NCBI RefSeq assembly: GCF_000423105.1
Contig: NZ_AUHI01000007.1
Coordinates: forward strand, 91,977 to 155,976
Direction: 5' to 3'
Source of the DNA: Halalkalibacillus halophilus DSM 18494
Lineage (GTDB): Bacteria; Bacillota; Bacilli; Bacillales; Alkalibacillaceae
Length of the DNA: 64,000 nucleotides
This document shows positions 16,918-24,957 of this stretch, piece after piece. A program made the position numbers and the translations under genes. Each line of letters opens with the position of its first letter. The stretch's first letter is position 1. The notes beneath the pieces were generated by a model. The model made no database searches and was not told the origin of the DNA. It saw nothing but the letters and a program-made list of their open reading frames with translations.

Positions 16918-17928
16918 ATGATTAGTTCATTATACGGAGCAATGGAATCAGGCTTAATTTACGCGATTATGGCACTCGGGGTTTATATATCTTTTCGTCT
17001 GTTGGACTTCCCAGACTTAACGGTTGATGGAAGCTTTGTGACAGGTGGTGCCGTGACATCTATTATGATACTTAATGGAACGGACCCTTTTATAGCAACA
17101 TTGGCAGGTGCAATAGCCGGTTTCTTTGCAGGCTGTATCACTGGTCTTCTGCATACAAAAGGAAAAATTAATCCGCTATTAGCTGGAATCTTGATGATGA
17201 TTGCTCTGTATTCGGTGAACTTACGCATTATGGGTCAACCTAATATTCCGCTTTTAAATGAAACAACGATCTTTTCAACTATTCTAGGCTGGTGGAACGC
17301 TTGGAACTTAGAATCGATCTTTATGGCACCATTTCAGTGGTTGGGTATCGCGACTTTTGCCCCGCGATCCTTCTACGCCTTAATGACCTTACTTATTGTC
17401 ATTATTATAGTTAAAAAATTATTGGACTTCTTTTTACGTACAGAAGCGGGAATTACCTTAAGAGCAACTGGTGATAATCAAAAAATGGTCCGTAGCTTTT
17501 CAGCAAATACGAGTCTATACATTATCATCGGCATGGGTGTATCTAATATGCTTGTCGCCTTCAGTGGTGCCATGCTTGTTCAACATAATGGCTTCGCTGA
17601 TATCAACCTAGGTGTTGGAATGATTATTATTGGATTAGCATCTGTAATCATTGGGGAAGTATTATTCGGAAAAGACAAAATTGTACGTATGACACTTGCG
17701 ATAGTCCTTGGTGCAATTGTTTATCGTTTAATTTATTTGCTTGCATTACGAGTTGATTTCTTAGAAGCAAGTGATATGAAGTTGATTACAGCCTTAATTG
17801 TTGTTGTAGCACTTGTCTTCCCGAACTGGTTAAATCAATCAAACGGAAAAAAACAATTTAAGAAATCAAAAGCACGTAGAAAAGCGAATGAACAGAAAGG
17901 AGAGGTCGACCTTGCTTCAACTAAGTAA
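16918..17928 (+). CDS. ABC transporter permease (COG4120 type)
   Basis: 336-residue integral membrane protein with about eight to nine helices and the branched-chain-amino-acid-permease-like fold (FPDLTVDGSFVTGGAV near residue 30 is typical of this group). The C-terminus ends in a basic cytoplasmic tail that overlaps the start of the ATPase gene. It forms the membrane channel of the importer whose binding protein lies upstream. Confidence 0.85.
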   Translation: MISSLYGAMESGLIYAIMALGVYISFRLLDFPDLTVDGSFVTGGAVTSIMILNGTDPFIATLAGAIAGFFAGCITGLLHTKGKINPLLAGILMMIALYSVNLRIMGQPNIPLLNETTIFSTILGWWNAWNLESIFMAPFQWLGIATFAPRSFYALMTLLIVIIIVKKLLDFFLRTEAGITLRATGDNQKMVRSFSANTSLYIIIGMGVSNMLVAFSGAMLVQHNGFADINLGVGMIIIGLASVIIGEVLFGKDKIVRMTLAIVLGAIVYRLIYLLALRVDFLEASDMKLITALIVVVALVFPNWLNQSNGKKQFKKSKARRKANEQKGEVDLASTK

Positions 17929-18706
17929 TATCCATAAAACCTTCTATCCGAATACACCAGATGAAAGAGAAGCGCTTGTTGACATTAACCAGTCCCTAAA
18001 GCCAGGTGACTTTGTATCAATCATCGGGAGTAATGGAGCAGGAAAATCGACGCTCTTAAATACGCTTGCAGGCACAATCATTCCGGATGAAGGTGACGTG
18101 TGGGTAGATGGAAAGAACGTTACGACCTTTCCAGAGCAAAAACGCGCTAGTATGATCGGACGAGTCTTTCAAGATCCCATGTCAGGAACAGCCCCGCGAA
18201 TGACGATTGAAGAGAATATGATGATTTCATTAGGACGAACAAAGAAAAGAAGCTTATTTAAAGGAATCAATAAACAAGTAAAACAGGACTTTCAATCGCA
18301 TCTTGCTCGGTTAGAAATCGGACTTGAAAATCGATTAAACACAAAAGTAGGATTATTATCTGGTGGAGAACGCCAAGCACTCTCTCTATTAATGGCAACA
18401 TTCACAGAACCAAAGATTTTATTACTAGATGAACATACAGCAGCTTTAGACCCTTCAAAGGAAGAATTAATCCTAAAGCTAACACGTGATTTAGTAGAAC
18501 AACATCAGCTAACAACCGTGATGGTCACGCACCAAATGGAACAAGCAATCGATTTTGGCAATAAACTTTGGATGATGGACGAAGGAAAAATCATCTTTGA
18601 AGCAGAAGGCGAAGGAAAATCCGAACTTACGGTTGCTGACCTTCTTCAAAACTTCCAGAATCTTAGAGGGAAGAACATGGCTAGTGATAAGGCATTGTTG
18701 GTTTAA
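17912..18706 (+). CDS. ABC transporter ATP-binding protein (COG1101 type)
   Basis: 264-residue nucleotide-binding protein with Walker A GSNGAGKST, Q-loop RVFQDPM, signature LSGGE, Walker B ILLLDEHTAALDP and the switch histidine in VMVTHQ. It energises the importer encoded just upstream. I start at TTG 17912 because AAAGGAGAGG lies 6 bases before it; the ATG 24 bases earlier has no site. The gene overlaps the permease by 17 bases, so the two are translationally coupled. Confidence 0.87.
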   Translation: MLQLSNIHKTFYPNTPDEREALVDINQSLKPGDFVSIIGSNGAGKSTLLNTLAGTIIPDEGDVWVDGKNVTTFPEQKRASMIGRVFQDPMSGTAPRMTIEENMMISLGRTKKRSLFKGINKQVKQDFQSHLARLEIGLENRLNTKVGLLSGGERQALSLLMATFTEPKILLLDEHTAALDPSKEELILKLTRDLVEQHQLTTVMVTHQMEQAIDFGNKLWMMDEGKIIFEAEGEGKSELTVADLLQNFQNLRGKNMASDKALLV

Positions 18707-18723
18707 ATACTTTAAATAGAGAT

Positions 18724-18758
18724 GAGCTAACTTAATTAGATTTAAGTTAGCTCTTTTT
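18724..18758 (+). terminator. intrinsic terminator of the ABC importer operon
   Basis: GAGCTAACTTAA / TTTAAGTTAGCTC stem and five T. Confidence 0.85.
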
Positions 18759-18873
18759 ATTTAAAAAAATATAAAATTCTACATAAATTGATTAAAGCCC
18801 ACAATTCTTTATTAAATGATATTAATCAAGCTTCATTTAAGTTCTTTTTGGAAAGTTACGCATATTATCCCAA

Positions 18874-18901
18874 TTCGACATTCTTGTATTAAATGTATAC
18901 T
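18874..18901 (+). promoter_or_regulatory. candidate comK promoter
   Basis: TTCGAC, 16 bases, TATACT, 33 bases upstream of comK. The AT-rich 110 bases before it could bind regulators, but I see no exact AAAA-N5-TTTT K-box pair. Confidence 0.35.
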
Positions 18902-18933
18902 ATTTATTTAATTTAACAAGAGGAGTGGAATGA

Positions 18934-19410
18934 ATGAATTTTAAAGATAAACCACGCGTATCTGATCAAACAATGCTAATTATGCCATATACATTTTCGG
19001 AAGGTGTTTATGGATCTTATGTGTTAGAAAAAGACGAGGAGTATTTTTGTTATGATACACCTAAACAATTAATGAATGATGTATGCAATTACTATTCTTG
19101 TAGTTTGAAAGGTAGAATTGATGGAACGAAGAAAGTGTTTGGAGTCACGAGAAAAGCTCCAATCGTCATCGAACCTGTTTCAGGAATGTTCTTTTTACCC
19201 ACTACTTCTCCAAGTGCGCGCGATTGTATGTGGATAGCCCATAGCCACGTCCAGAGATTGGAAAAAGTGAAACAAAAGGAAACACAAATTTACTTTCACG
19301 GTGGAAAAACGTTGACCGTTGAACTTTCTTATACCTCTCTCACAAATCAGTTACAGCGTACTGCTCAGTATCGACATTTAGTGATGGAACGCATCTCTCA
19401 ATATTCGTAA
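18934..19410 (+). CDS. comK: Competence transcription factor ComK
   Basis: 158-residue ComK homologue. Shared landmarks with B. subtilis ComK are the central VTRKAPIVIEP segment (KPPIMVDP there), FFLPTTSPSARDCMWIAHSHV (LFPTLSSTRPQCGWISHVHV there), the FHGGKTLTVELSYTS motif and NQLQRTAQYR. It binds paired AT-rich boxes and switches on DNA-uptake genes. It is shorter than the 192-residue B. subtilis protein, lacking most of the C-terminal extension that there serves MecA/ClpCP-controlled turnover, so control by proteolysis may differ (inference). Start ATG has AGAGGAG. Monocistronic. Confidence 0.88.
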   Translation: MNFKDKPRVSDQTMLIMPYTFSEGVYGSYVLEKDEEYFCYDTPKQLMNDVCNYYSCSLKGRIDGTKKVFGVTRKAPIVIEPVSGMFFLPTTSPSARDCMWIAHSHVQRLEKVKQKETQIYFHGGKTLTVELSYTSLTNQLQRTAQYRHLVMERISQYS

Positions 19411-19475
19411 ATGGTTTGACACCTCAACTTCCCCTTGCTAAAATTCACTCTAATATACAAGATTAGAGGGATCCT

Positions 19476-20600
19476 ATGAACTTCGATGTCATCATTATCG
19501 GCGCTGGCTCCATGGGTATGGCTGCTGGTTATTACCTAGCAAAACAAAATAAAAAAGTCTTGTTAATAGATTCAAATCAGCCTCCACATTCAGAAGGTTC
19601 ACACCATGGAGATACACGCTTAATTCGTCATGCATATGGGGAAGGGGATAGCTATGTTCCAATGGCTTTACGAGCACAAGAGCTATGGTATGAGCTTGAA
19701 GAATTATCGGGTGAAGAGCTATTTGTGAAGACGGGTGTACTTAATATTGGAGATCCTAATTCTTCCTTCATCAAAAACGTGCAACTCAGCTCTGAGCTTT
19801 ATAATCTATCTGTTGAGACCCTAACTTCCTCTGAAATTAATCGTAGGTGGCCAGGCTTCGATATCAACTCAGAGTTAATCGGCTGTTTTGAACGGAACTC
19901 CGGTGTGCTTATGAGTGACCGAATTGTACAAGTCTATCGAGATTTAGCATTGAATGCAGGTGCAACTCTTTTAACAAGCAGTAGAGTAGAAGCAATTGAA
20001 TCTTCTCAGGGTTCTGTAAATGTCAGAGCAGATGGAGAAACATATACAAGTGAACAACTTATAGTTACAGCAGGTAAAGGCACGAATCAAATCTTATCTC
20101 TACTTGATAAAAAACTTCCTCTGCAACCTGTTAGAAAGACCTTTTCGTGGTTTACCTCGGATGAAGTAGTATATGGAGAGGATAAGTTTCCAGGATGGGC
20201 ATATGATGCACATGGGCACACTTTTTATGGCTTTCCAAGTGTAGAAGGCGAAGGGTTAAAAATCGGAAGACATGATGGTGGAAGAGCATTACCTGACCCA
20301 ACACAACTTAAGCCATTTGGCTCCTATTCAGAAGATGAACAAGAGGTTTCTGATCAAGCATCGCGCATTTTCTCACAGCTTACCCCTCACCGTGAAGGAA
20401 AAGTCTGTACGTACACCAATACTCCTGATGGGGATTTTATTATTGATCATTTACCGACACATCCAAATATTACAGTTGCGTGTGGTTTCTCTGGCCATGG
20501 ATTTAAATTCGCTAGTGTAATTGGAGAAATCTTGGTGGATCTAAGTCTAAAAGGTAAGACAGAGATAGATTTATCACCGTTTACGATGGATAGGTTTTAG
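19476..20600 (+). CDS. Monomeric sarcosine oxidase / N-methyl-tryptophan oxidase family flavoenzyme
   Basis: 374-residue FAD-dependent amine oxidase. The nucleotide-binding motif IIGAGSMGMAAGYYLA is at residues 6-21, followed by SHHGDTRLIRHAYGEG, a strong family signature. Cys311 in KVCTYTNTPDGDF corresponds to the cysteine that links FAD covalently in monomeric sarcosine oxidases. The C-terminal CGFSGHGFKFASVIGE closes the FAD site. It oxidises N-methyl amino acids such as sarcosine to the free amine, formaldehyde and peroxide; the exact substrate is not settled. In a halophile it could belong to glycine betaine breakdown, but no partner genes are adjacent. Confidence 0.85.
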   Translation: MNFDVIIIGAGSMGMAAGYYLAKQNKKVLLIDSNQPPHSEGSHHGDTRLIRHAYGEGDSYVPMALRAQELWYELEELSGEELFVKTGVLNIGDPNSSFIKNVQLSSELYNLSVETLTSSEINRRWPGFDINSELIGCFERNSGVLMSDRIVQVYRDLALNAGATLLTSSRVEAIESSQGSVNVRADGETYTSEQLIVTAGKGTNQILSLLDKKLPLQPVRKTFSWFTSDEVVYGEDKFPGWAYDAHGHTFYGFPSVEGEGLKIGRHDGGRALPDPTQLKPFGSYSEDEQEVSDQASRIFSQLTPHREGKVCTYTNTPDGDFIIDHLPTHPNITVACGFSGHGFKFASVIGEILVDLSLKGKTEIDLSPFTMDRF

Positions 20601-20685
20601 TAATGAATTTATAAGAATAGACTTTACAAGACTATGTTCTCACTCTATAATAAAGTTAAATTTACCGAAAAGGAGGATTATTAAA

Positions 20686-20727
20686 ATGGCTTCAGTAAGA
20701 TTGCGTTTCCCAACTTTGAACTCGTAA
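20686..20727 (+). CDS. ErmD-type macrolide-sensing leader peptide
   Basis: A 13-codon open frame with a strong AAAAGGAGGA site 8-9 bases upstream, encoding MASVRLRFPTLNS. As I recall it, the leader of ermD is MTHSMRLRFPTLNQ; the RLRFPTLN part is shared and the RLR element is the known arrest motif at which macrolide-bound ribosomes stall. It lies in the long untranslated leader of the Msr-like ABC-F gene, followed by hairpins and an intrinsic terminator. The likely role is to stall in the presence of macrolides and so permit readthrough into the resistance gene. Confidence 0.85.
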   Translation: MASVRLRFPTLNS

Positions 20728-20744
20728 TTTCATACGTTCAAAGG

Positions 20745-20764
20745 CTCTGTTTATAACAACAGAG
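20745..20764 (+). promoter_or_regulatory. leader hairpin after the leader peptide
   Basis: CTCTGTT / AACAGAG stem with a six-base loop begins 18 bases after the leader stop codon. The AAAGGC just before and at its foot (20740-20745) could also pair with GCCTTT at 20842-20847 of the downstream terminator, which would prevent terminator formation. Confidence 0.5.
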
Positions 20765-20823
20765 TAGACGGGAGCAGTCTGTCCATTTTTAATAATCTTC
20801 ATGATGCGTTTATAGATCTTAAT

Positions 20824-20859
20824 GGGGAAAGGCGGAACTCTGCCTTTCTCTATTTTTTT
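20824..20859 (+). terminator. transcription attenuator in the ABC-F leader
   Basis: GGGAAAGGC (20825-20833) pairs with GCCTTTCTC (20842-20850), followed by a run of seven T after TA. It lies about 100 bases beyond the leader peptide and 140 bases ahead of the resistance gene, so most transcripts should stop here unless the leader refolds. Confidence 0.75.
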
Positions 20860-20876
20860 ATACCCAAATTTCACGA

Positions 20877-20923
20877 AACTTGCGATTAGGTTTTTCGTTT
20901 CTATGAATTTAACTTGCGAGTAG
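20877..20923 (+). repeat. direct repeat in the ABC-F leader
   Basis: AACTTGCGATTAG at 20877-20889 and AACTTGCGAGTAG at 20911-20923 differ at one base and are 34 bases apart, between the attenuator and the gene. A further hairpin TAGGCA/TGCCTA sits at about 20954-20967. Role unknown. Confidence 0.45.
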
Positions 20924-20997
20924 AGTGACTTTCTTCCGTTTGCTCTGAAGTTATAGGCATTTGCCTACTAATTTAATTGTAAATGGAGGAAAAAATA

Positions 20998-22461
20998 ATG
21001 GAACGTTTAGTTTTAGAATTAAAAGATATAGAAGTCACGTATTTAGATCAACAAATATTGGATCTACCCGATTTAGCTGTACATCAATTTGATCGAATCG
21101 GTATTGTAGGGAAAAATGGACAAGGGAAGAGTACCCTACTGAAATTAATAGATGGTAGAATCAAACCCAATCGAGGGCACGTTCATAAATTAATAGAATT
21201 CGGATATTTTGACCAAACTCAAACACCAGAAGAAGGCGAAATGGATTATAAACTGGCAAGTATGTTAGCAGTTCCTGAACTAGATACTTCTTATTTAAGT
21301 GGCGGGGAGAAGACTCGTAAAAAGTTAGTACAACTACTTTCAACGTACTTCGAAGGAATGCTGATTGATGAACCAACTACTCACTTAGATCAGACTGGTG
21401 TAGATTTCTTTTTAGAAGAAATGAGATATTACTATGGTGCTTTAATAATTGTCAGTCACGATCGTTATGTACTTGATCAATTAGTAGATACTATTTGGGA
21501 AGTTGATCGTGGCAAAGTAAATGTTTATAGCGGTAATTATACTGATTATTTGGAACAAAAAGAGCTAGAGAAAAAGCAACAAATCGAACAACTAGAAAAG
21601 TACGAAAAAGAAAAGAGTCGCTTGCTTCGAGCAGCTGAGGAAAAAAAGAGTAAAGCTAGTAAAATTAATGAGGCAAATAATCAGATGTCCAAAAAAGAAA
21701 GCAATTCACCTGCCAATCGAATGTTCATGACAAAATCAAAAGGAACGAGCCAAAAGTCAGCTCACAAAGCAGCCAAAGCCATCGAACAACGAGTGGAGCA
21801 AATGGATACAGTCGAACCCCCAACAGTAGAAAAGGAATTGCATTTTTATCAATCGCCAGCACTCCAATTGCACAATAAATTCCCAATCATGGGTGATCGT
21901 GTAACAGTTCAGATGAGTGATAAGGTCTTACTCGATCAAGTTAACTTTCAATTTCCTTTGGGGCAAACGATTGCCATTACAGGGGATAATGGAGCAGGGA
22001 AAACAAGTTTAATAAAGCATATTTTAAGTAATGGTAACGGGATTGATCTCTCTCCTAAAGTGGTATTTGGAGTCTATCAACAATTAGATTATCAATTTCA
22101 TCAATCAGAGACGGTTATAGAATTTATGAAAAATCGAAGTGATCATCAAAAAAGCCGAATAAGGGCCGTGTTACACGCCATGGATTTTACAGGAAATGAT
22201 TTAAAAAAAGATGTGATGGATTTGAGTGGTGGAGAAGCAATACGCCTTGTCCTATGTGAATTATTTTTAGGTAAATATAATGTAATTGTGTTAGATGAAC
22301 CTACTACTTTCTTGGATTTACATTGCATTCAAGCTCTTGAAACATTTATCAAAGCATATCCAGGGACTATTATGATTGTCTCTCATGATCGGTGGTTTAT
22401 AGAAAGAACTGCTGATTATGTTTATGAGATTAAAAATAAGAAGCTTGAATTAGTGAATTAA
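20998..22461 (+). CDS. Msr-like ABC-F ribosomal protection protein
   Basis: 487 residues, the length of Msr(D). Two ATP-binding cassettes: Walker A GKNGQGKST then LSGGEKTR and LIDEPTTHLD in the first, and GDNGAGKTS, DLSGGEAIRL and VLDEPTTFLD in the second. A charged coiled-coil linker of about 80 residues separates them, the part that reaches the ribosomal exit site. There are no membrane segments. Whole stretches resemble Msr(D) (RIGIVGKNGQGKSTLL, GALIIVSHDRYVLD, GNYTDYLEQKE). It should displace macrolides or related drugs from the ribosome. ATG 20998 follows TGGAGG; an in-frame ATG 15 bases earlier overlaps that site. Expression is probably induced through the upstream leader. Confidence 0.88.
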   Translation: MERLVLELKDIEVTYLDQQILDLPDLAVHQFDRIGIVGKNGQGKSTLLKLIDGRIKPNRGHVHKLIEFGYFDQTQTPEEGEMDYKLASMLAVPELDTSYLSGGEKTRKKLVQLLSTYFEGMLIDEPTTHLDQTGVDFFLEEMRYYYGALIIVSHDRYVLDQLVDTIWEVDRGKVNVYSGNYTDYLEQKELEKKQQIEQLEKYEKEKSRLLRAAEEKKSKASKINEANNQMSKKESNSPANRMFMTKSKGTSQKSAHKAAKAIEQRVEQMDTVEPPTVEKELHFYQSPALQLHNKFPIMGDRVTVQMSDKVLLDQVNFQFPLGQTIAITGDNGAGKTSLIKHILSNGNGIDLSPKVVFGVYQQLDYQFHQSETVIEFMKNRSDHQKSRIRAVLHAMDFTGNDLKKDVMDLSGGEAIRLVLCELFLGKYNVIVLDEPTTFLDLHCIQALETFIKAYPGTIMIVSHDRWFIERTADYVYEIKNKKLELVN

Positions 22462-22490
22462 GGATCCTTATTCTATTGGAAAAAATACAT

Positions 22491-22620
22491 TCGGGTGAAC
22501 AAGAGTCGATTGCCGGCATCCAAATGGATTTGCAGGTGAACTAGGGCGCATGCCGGCAAAAAGTATAACTTTTCAGGTGTAACAGCTTAAATGCCGGCAT
22601 ACGAGAAAGTTTGCCGGCAT
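22491..22620. repeat. 20-base-phased word array B (words TGCCGGCA and TNCAGGTG)
   Basis: Words start at 22491 (TCGGGTGAAC), 22511 (TGCCGGCAT), 22531 (TGCAGGTGAAC), 22551 (TGCCGGCAA), 22572 (TTCAGGTGTAAC), 22592 and 22612 (both TGCCGGCAT), steps of 20 or 21. Two word types share a TNCnGG core. Spacers are unrelated. The array lies between the ABC-F stop and its terminator. Very GC-rich words in AT-rich surroundings. Confidence 0.8.
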
Positions 22621-22688
22621 TTAAATTAGATCGAAATCTTCGTTAAACGTAAAATATAGATTCCAATAAGTAAATACTGAGTATAATC

Positions 22689-22717
22689 AAAGAGCTGTCT
22701 AAATTAGACAGCTCTTT
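22689..22717. terminator. bidirectional intrinsic terminator
   Basis: AAAGAGCTGTCTAA / TTAGACAGCTCTTT, nearly perfect with a one-base loop, between convergent genes. Confidence 0.85.
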
Positions 22718-22719
22718 AT

Positions 22720-23232
22720 TTAGCTAAAATCATTATTGTAAGCAACTTGAATAACCTGGGTTTCACCATTTTTAATAAAGACTTTCGCTTTCTTCATTCC
22801 TATTTTCTCTGCAACTTTTTGTGAAGGGATATTTTCTAAAGTTGTGTAGGAATATACTTCTGGATAATTCAGTTGATTAAATGCATATTTTTTACAAGCC
22901 ATTGCAGCTTCTGTAGCGTAGCCTTGATTCCAATAGTCTTTGATTATATGAAAGCCGATTTCAGGTACTGTTTCCTCTTCTATTGTTTGCATCGTGATAC
23001 CACAATCCCCAATGAAAACATCGCCATCTTTTAAGATAACCGCCCACAGTCCATGGTTATATTTCTTGTAATTGTCTATATTCCATTTAATCCAATCCTC
23101 TACTTGTTCAGAGGTAAAGGTGTTAGGGTAGTATTTCATTGATTCTTGATCGGACAAAACTTTTGATAGTTGTTGATGATCGTTAGAATTTAACTCCCTT
23201 AGGTAAAGTCTGTTGGTATGTATTTCGTTCAA
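22720..23232 (-). CDS. GNAT family N-acetyltransferase (RimJ/RimL-like)
   Basis: 170 residues with the acetyl-CoA-binding fold: N-terminal TNRLYLRELNSND, the middle IGFHIIKDYWNQGYATEA carrying the Q/RxxGxG/A-type loop, and the late ENIPSQKVAEKIGM motif shared by RimJ/RimL-type enzymes. It would acetylate a protein N-terminus or small amine; the target is unknown. The start is TTG with AGGAAG upstream, a weak pair, so expression may be low. Confidence 0.8.
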   Translation of the reverse strand: MNEIHTNRLYLRELNSNDHQQLSKVLSDQESMKYYPNTFTSEQVEDWIKWNIDNYKKYNHGLWAVILKDGDVFIGDCGITMQTIEEETVPEIGFHIIKDYWNQGYATEAAMACKKYAFNQLNYPEVYSYTTLENIPSQKVAEKIGMKKAKVFIKNGETQVIQVAYNNDFS

Positions 23233-23453
23233 TGCTTACGCTTCCTAGTACAATCCATGACCTTCATTTTACCATAATAAATTGTACTATCTCTCAGTAG
23301 ACTATTTTTTAAGATATCAACCATAAAGAATAATAATTCAAATTGAATTGAATAAAATAGAGTACATAAATTTATTATTATAAGAAGGAAAAAATTTTTA
23401 GATGTAGAATAATGCTATTAGGTATGTAAAACTCTCCTAAAGTGGGTGATGTG

Positions 23454-23828
23454 GTGAAGAAAATACTTGGGTCGCTTATGCTTATGGTATTACTTTTAGC
23501 AGCATGCAATGATTATGAAGAAGTCGTTGATCTATTCACTTCAAGTCAGGAAGACATGTTTAATGTTGTTGTTATTTGGGACGAGGTGGAAACAGAAGAT
23601 CTAAAACAACCTAATGAACGGGCAGCTGAATTATTAGATCACCCGGAAATTGCAACGATTATTAATCAAGTATCAGTGCCTGATCTAGACGAGTTTGAAG
23701 ATAATGTTATTAATATATTGAAACTAGATTCCACTCCTATGTACTTAGTCGTTAATAATGAGGATGTCGTGTTCCAATCTGACAATGTGGATGAAGTGGC
23801 AGTTTATTTATTAAATCAAATAGAATAG
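23454..23828 (+). CDS. Small secreted lipoprotein, function unknown
   Basis: About 124 residues from GTG 23454 (MKKILGSLMLMVLLLAAC). The signal peptide ends in lipobox LAAC, so the mature protein is anchored to the outer face of the membrane. The rest is acidic and predicted mixed alpha/beta (MFNVVVIWDEVE, MYLVVNNEDVVFQS), faintly like a thioredoxin-type fold but without a CxxC. GTG is chosen because AAAGTGGGTGAT sits just upstream. I do not recognise the family. Confidence 0.65.
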   Translation: MKKILGSLMLMVLLLAACNDYEEVVDLFTSSQEDMFNVVVIWDEVETEDLKQPNERAAELLDHPEIATIINQVSVPDLDEFEDNVINILKLDSTPMYLVVNNEDVVFQSDNVDEVAVYLLNQIE

Positions 23829-23835
23829 CTGAATG

Positions 23836-23868
23836 ATAACTAGCCTTTTCTGGGTTAGTTATTTTTTT
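23836..23868 (+). terminator. intrinsic terminator
   Basis: ATAACTAGCC / GGGTTAGTTAT stem with a T-run, directly after the small lipoprotein gene. Confidence 0.7.
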
Positions 23869-23894
23869 AAGAAGAATGTACCTCATGCTTGGTT

Positions 23895-24152
23895 TTACCT
23901 CTGATTAGTATCTAATTTTTCACAACCACAATCATATTCTTCAAAATGAAAATCTTTATAGAAGGTGGGGTCAGAAGAATCTTCTTTGGTTGTAGTATAC
24001 ACCCTCACAAGTGGTGCGATATCAATGTCCGCAAATTTCTTTACAAGCAATTCTAATTCTTGGTCAGTGCTAAAAACATACTCATGCATGTCCATAAATA
24101 AATCTTCTACTTCACAGATATCGTAGGTAACAGCTATATATTGTTTTCTCAT
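23895..24152 (-). CDS. Small soluble protein, function unknown
   Basis: 85 residues with a good AAAGGAGA site before ATG. The sequence is acidic with a CGC triplet near the C-terminus (EEYDCGCEKL) and no membrane segment or signal. I do not recognise a family. It is a single gene between the lipoprotein and a divergent small membrane protein gene. Confidence 0.6.
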   Translation of the reverse strand: MRKQYIAVTYDICEVEDLFMDMHEYVFSTDQELELLVKKFADIDIAPLVRVYTTTKEDSSDPTFYKDFHFEEYDCGCEKLDTNQR

Positions 24153-24198
24153 GGTATTTCTCCTTTTTTATATGTACCCTACCTGTTTGCGGAAAGTG

Positions 24199-24224
24199 GT
24201 TAGATAAATGCAATCTTCGGGAAG
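24199..24224 (+). promoter_or_regulatory. possible sigma-B-type promoter of the small membrane protein gene
   Basis: GTTAGA, 14 bases, GGGAAG resembles the sigma-B pattern with mismatches in both elements. It lies about 42 bases before the start codon. Confidence 0.3.
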
Positions 24225-24265
24225 GGTTATGTAAACAGTTCCTTTTCATAAAGAGAGGTGATTAC

Positions 24266-24424
24266 ATGACATTTTTAGGATTTTTATTAGCAGTGGCCGG
24301 AATTTTAATGGCTTTATTTTCGTTTATAAACTTAGATGACGCATTTTTACCTTTTGGGATCATGCTAGCTGTCATTGGTCTTGTGTTAATTATTTTAAAA
24401 AGTTTTGTATTTAGAAAGTCTTAA
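24266..24424 (+). CDS. Small two-helix membrane protein
   Basis: 52 residues, start ATG behind AGAGAGGTGAT, an almost ideal site. The product MTFLGFLLAVAGILMALFSF... has two hydrophobic helices separated by a short acidic NLDD turn and a basic C-terminal tail (KSFVFRKS). Convergent with the membrane protein gene that ends at 24440. Function unknown. Confidence 0.65.
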   Translation: MTFLGFLLAVAGILMALFSFINLDDAFLPFGIMLAVIGLVLIILKSFVFRKS

Positions 24425-24439
24425 AATTTATGTACTTGA

Positions 24440-24733
24440 TTAGACCGCAGCCAATACGAATGGTGAGAGGAGAAGAATAGCTGAAGACATGATTATAATT
24501 ACTGAAACTTGTTTCGGTAATTTTTCTCTGTTCTTCCCTTTATACCAACCAGAGAACTGTAACTTATTTCTATATAAAACAAATAGAAAACCTAGTAGTG
24601 CTAGTGCACCAAGCCATGAATAGGATCCAGATCCTTCGTTCCTTGTATAAATTGAATTTATGATAGACCAACCAATAAAACCAAGGACTCCTATAATAAC
24701 TAGTATTCGTAGTAATTCCAATATTGTCCGCAC
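24440..24733 (-). CDS. Small membrane protein, function unknown
   Basis: 97 residues from GTG 24733, which lies 7 bases behind GGGAGG. Three hydrophobic segments: LLRILVIIGVLGFIGWSII, WLGALALLGFLFVLY and VIIIMSSAILLLSPFVLA. Downstream of and probably cotranscribed with the next gene on the same strand (gap 23 bases). No family recognised. Confidence 0.6.
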   Translation of the reverse strand: MRTILELLRILVIIGVLGFIGWSIINSIYTRNEGSGSYSWLGALALLGFLFVLYRNKLQFSGWYKGKNREKLPKQVSVIIIMSSAILLLSPFVLAAV

Positions 24734-24756
24734 ATTAAAACCTCCCACTTATAAAA

Positions 24757-24957
24757 TTAGTTCTTTCTTTTTAATTTCATCGACCCAATAAGTAAAAACA
24801 AAAATCCTATAGTAGATAACATGACAAGCACTCTTGCGAAAGTTGATTCTTGAGTAAGGAAAACGTAGAGATTTAACAATAAGAAGCTTACGATGATGAT
24901 TTGAGAAATGATTAGGCTCATGTTTTTTTTTGACTGTGAATTCATACGCTCTTCCAT
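24757..24957 (-). CDS. Small membrane protein, function unknown
   Basis: 66 residues starting at ATG 24957 behind AAGGAG at 8 bases. A polar N-terminus of about 12 residues is followed by two hydrophobic helices and ends in a basic MKLKRKN tail. First gene of a two-gene unit with the membrane protein downstream. No family recognised. Confidence 0.6.
   Translation of the reverse strand: MEERMNSQSKKNMSLIISQIIIVSFLLLNLYVFLTQESTFARVLVMLSTIGFLFLLIGSMKLKRKN

Noticed and set aside
20692..20874. 60-codon minus-strand frame in the ABC-F leader
   Set aside because: It lies across the attenuator and leader peptide, has no ribosome-binding site, and the plus-strand structure explains the region.
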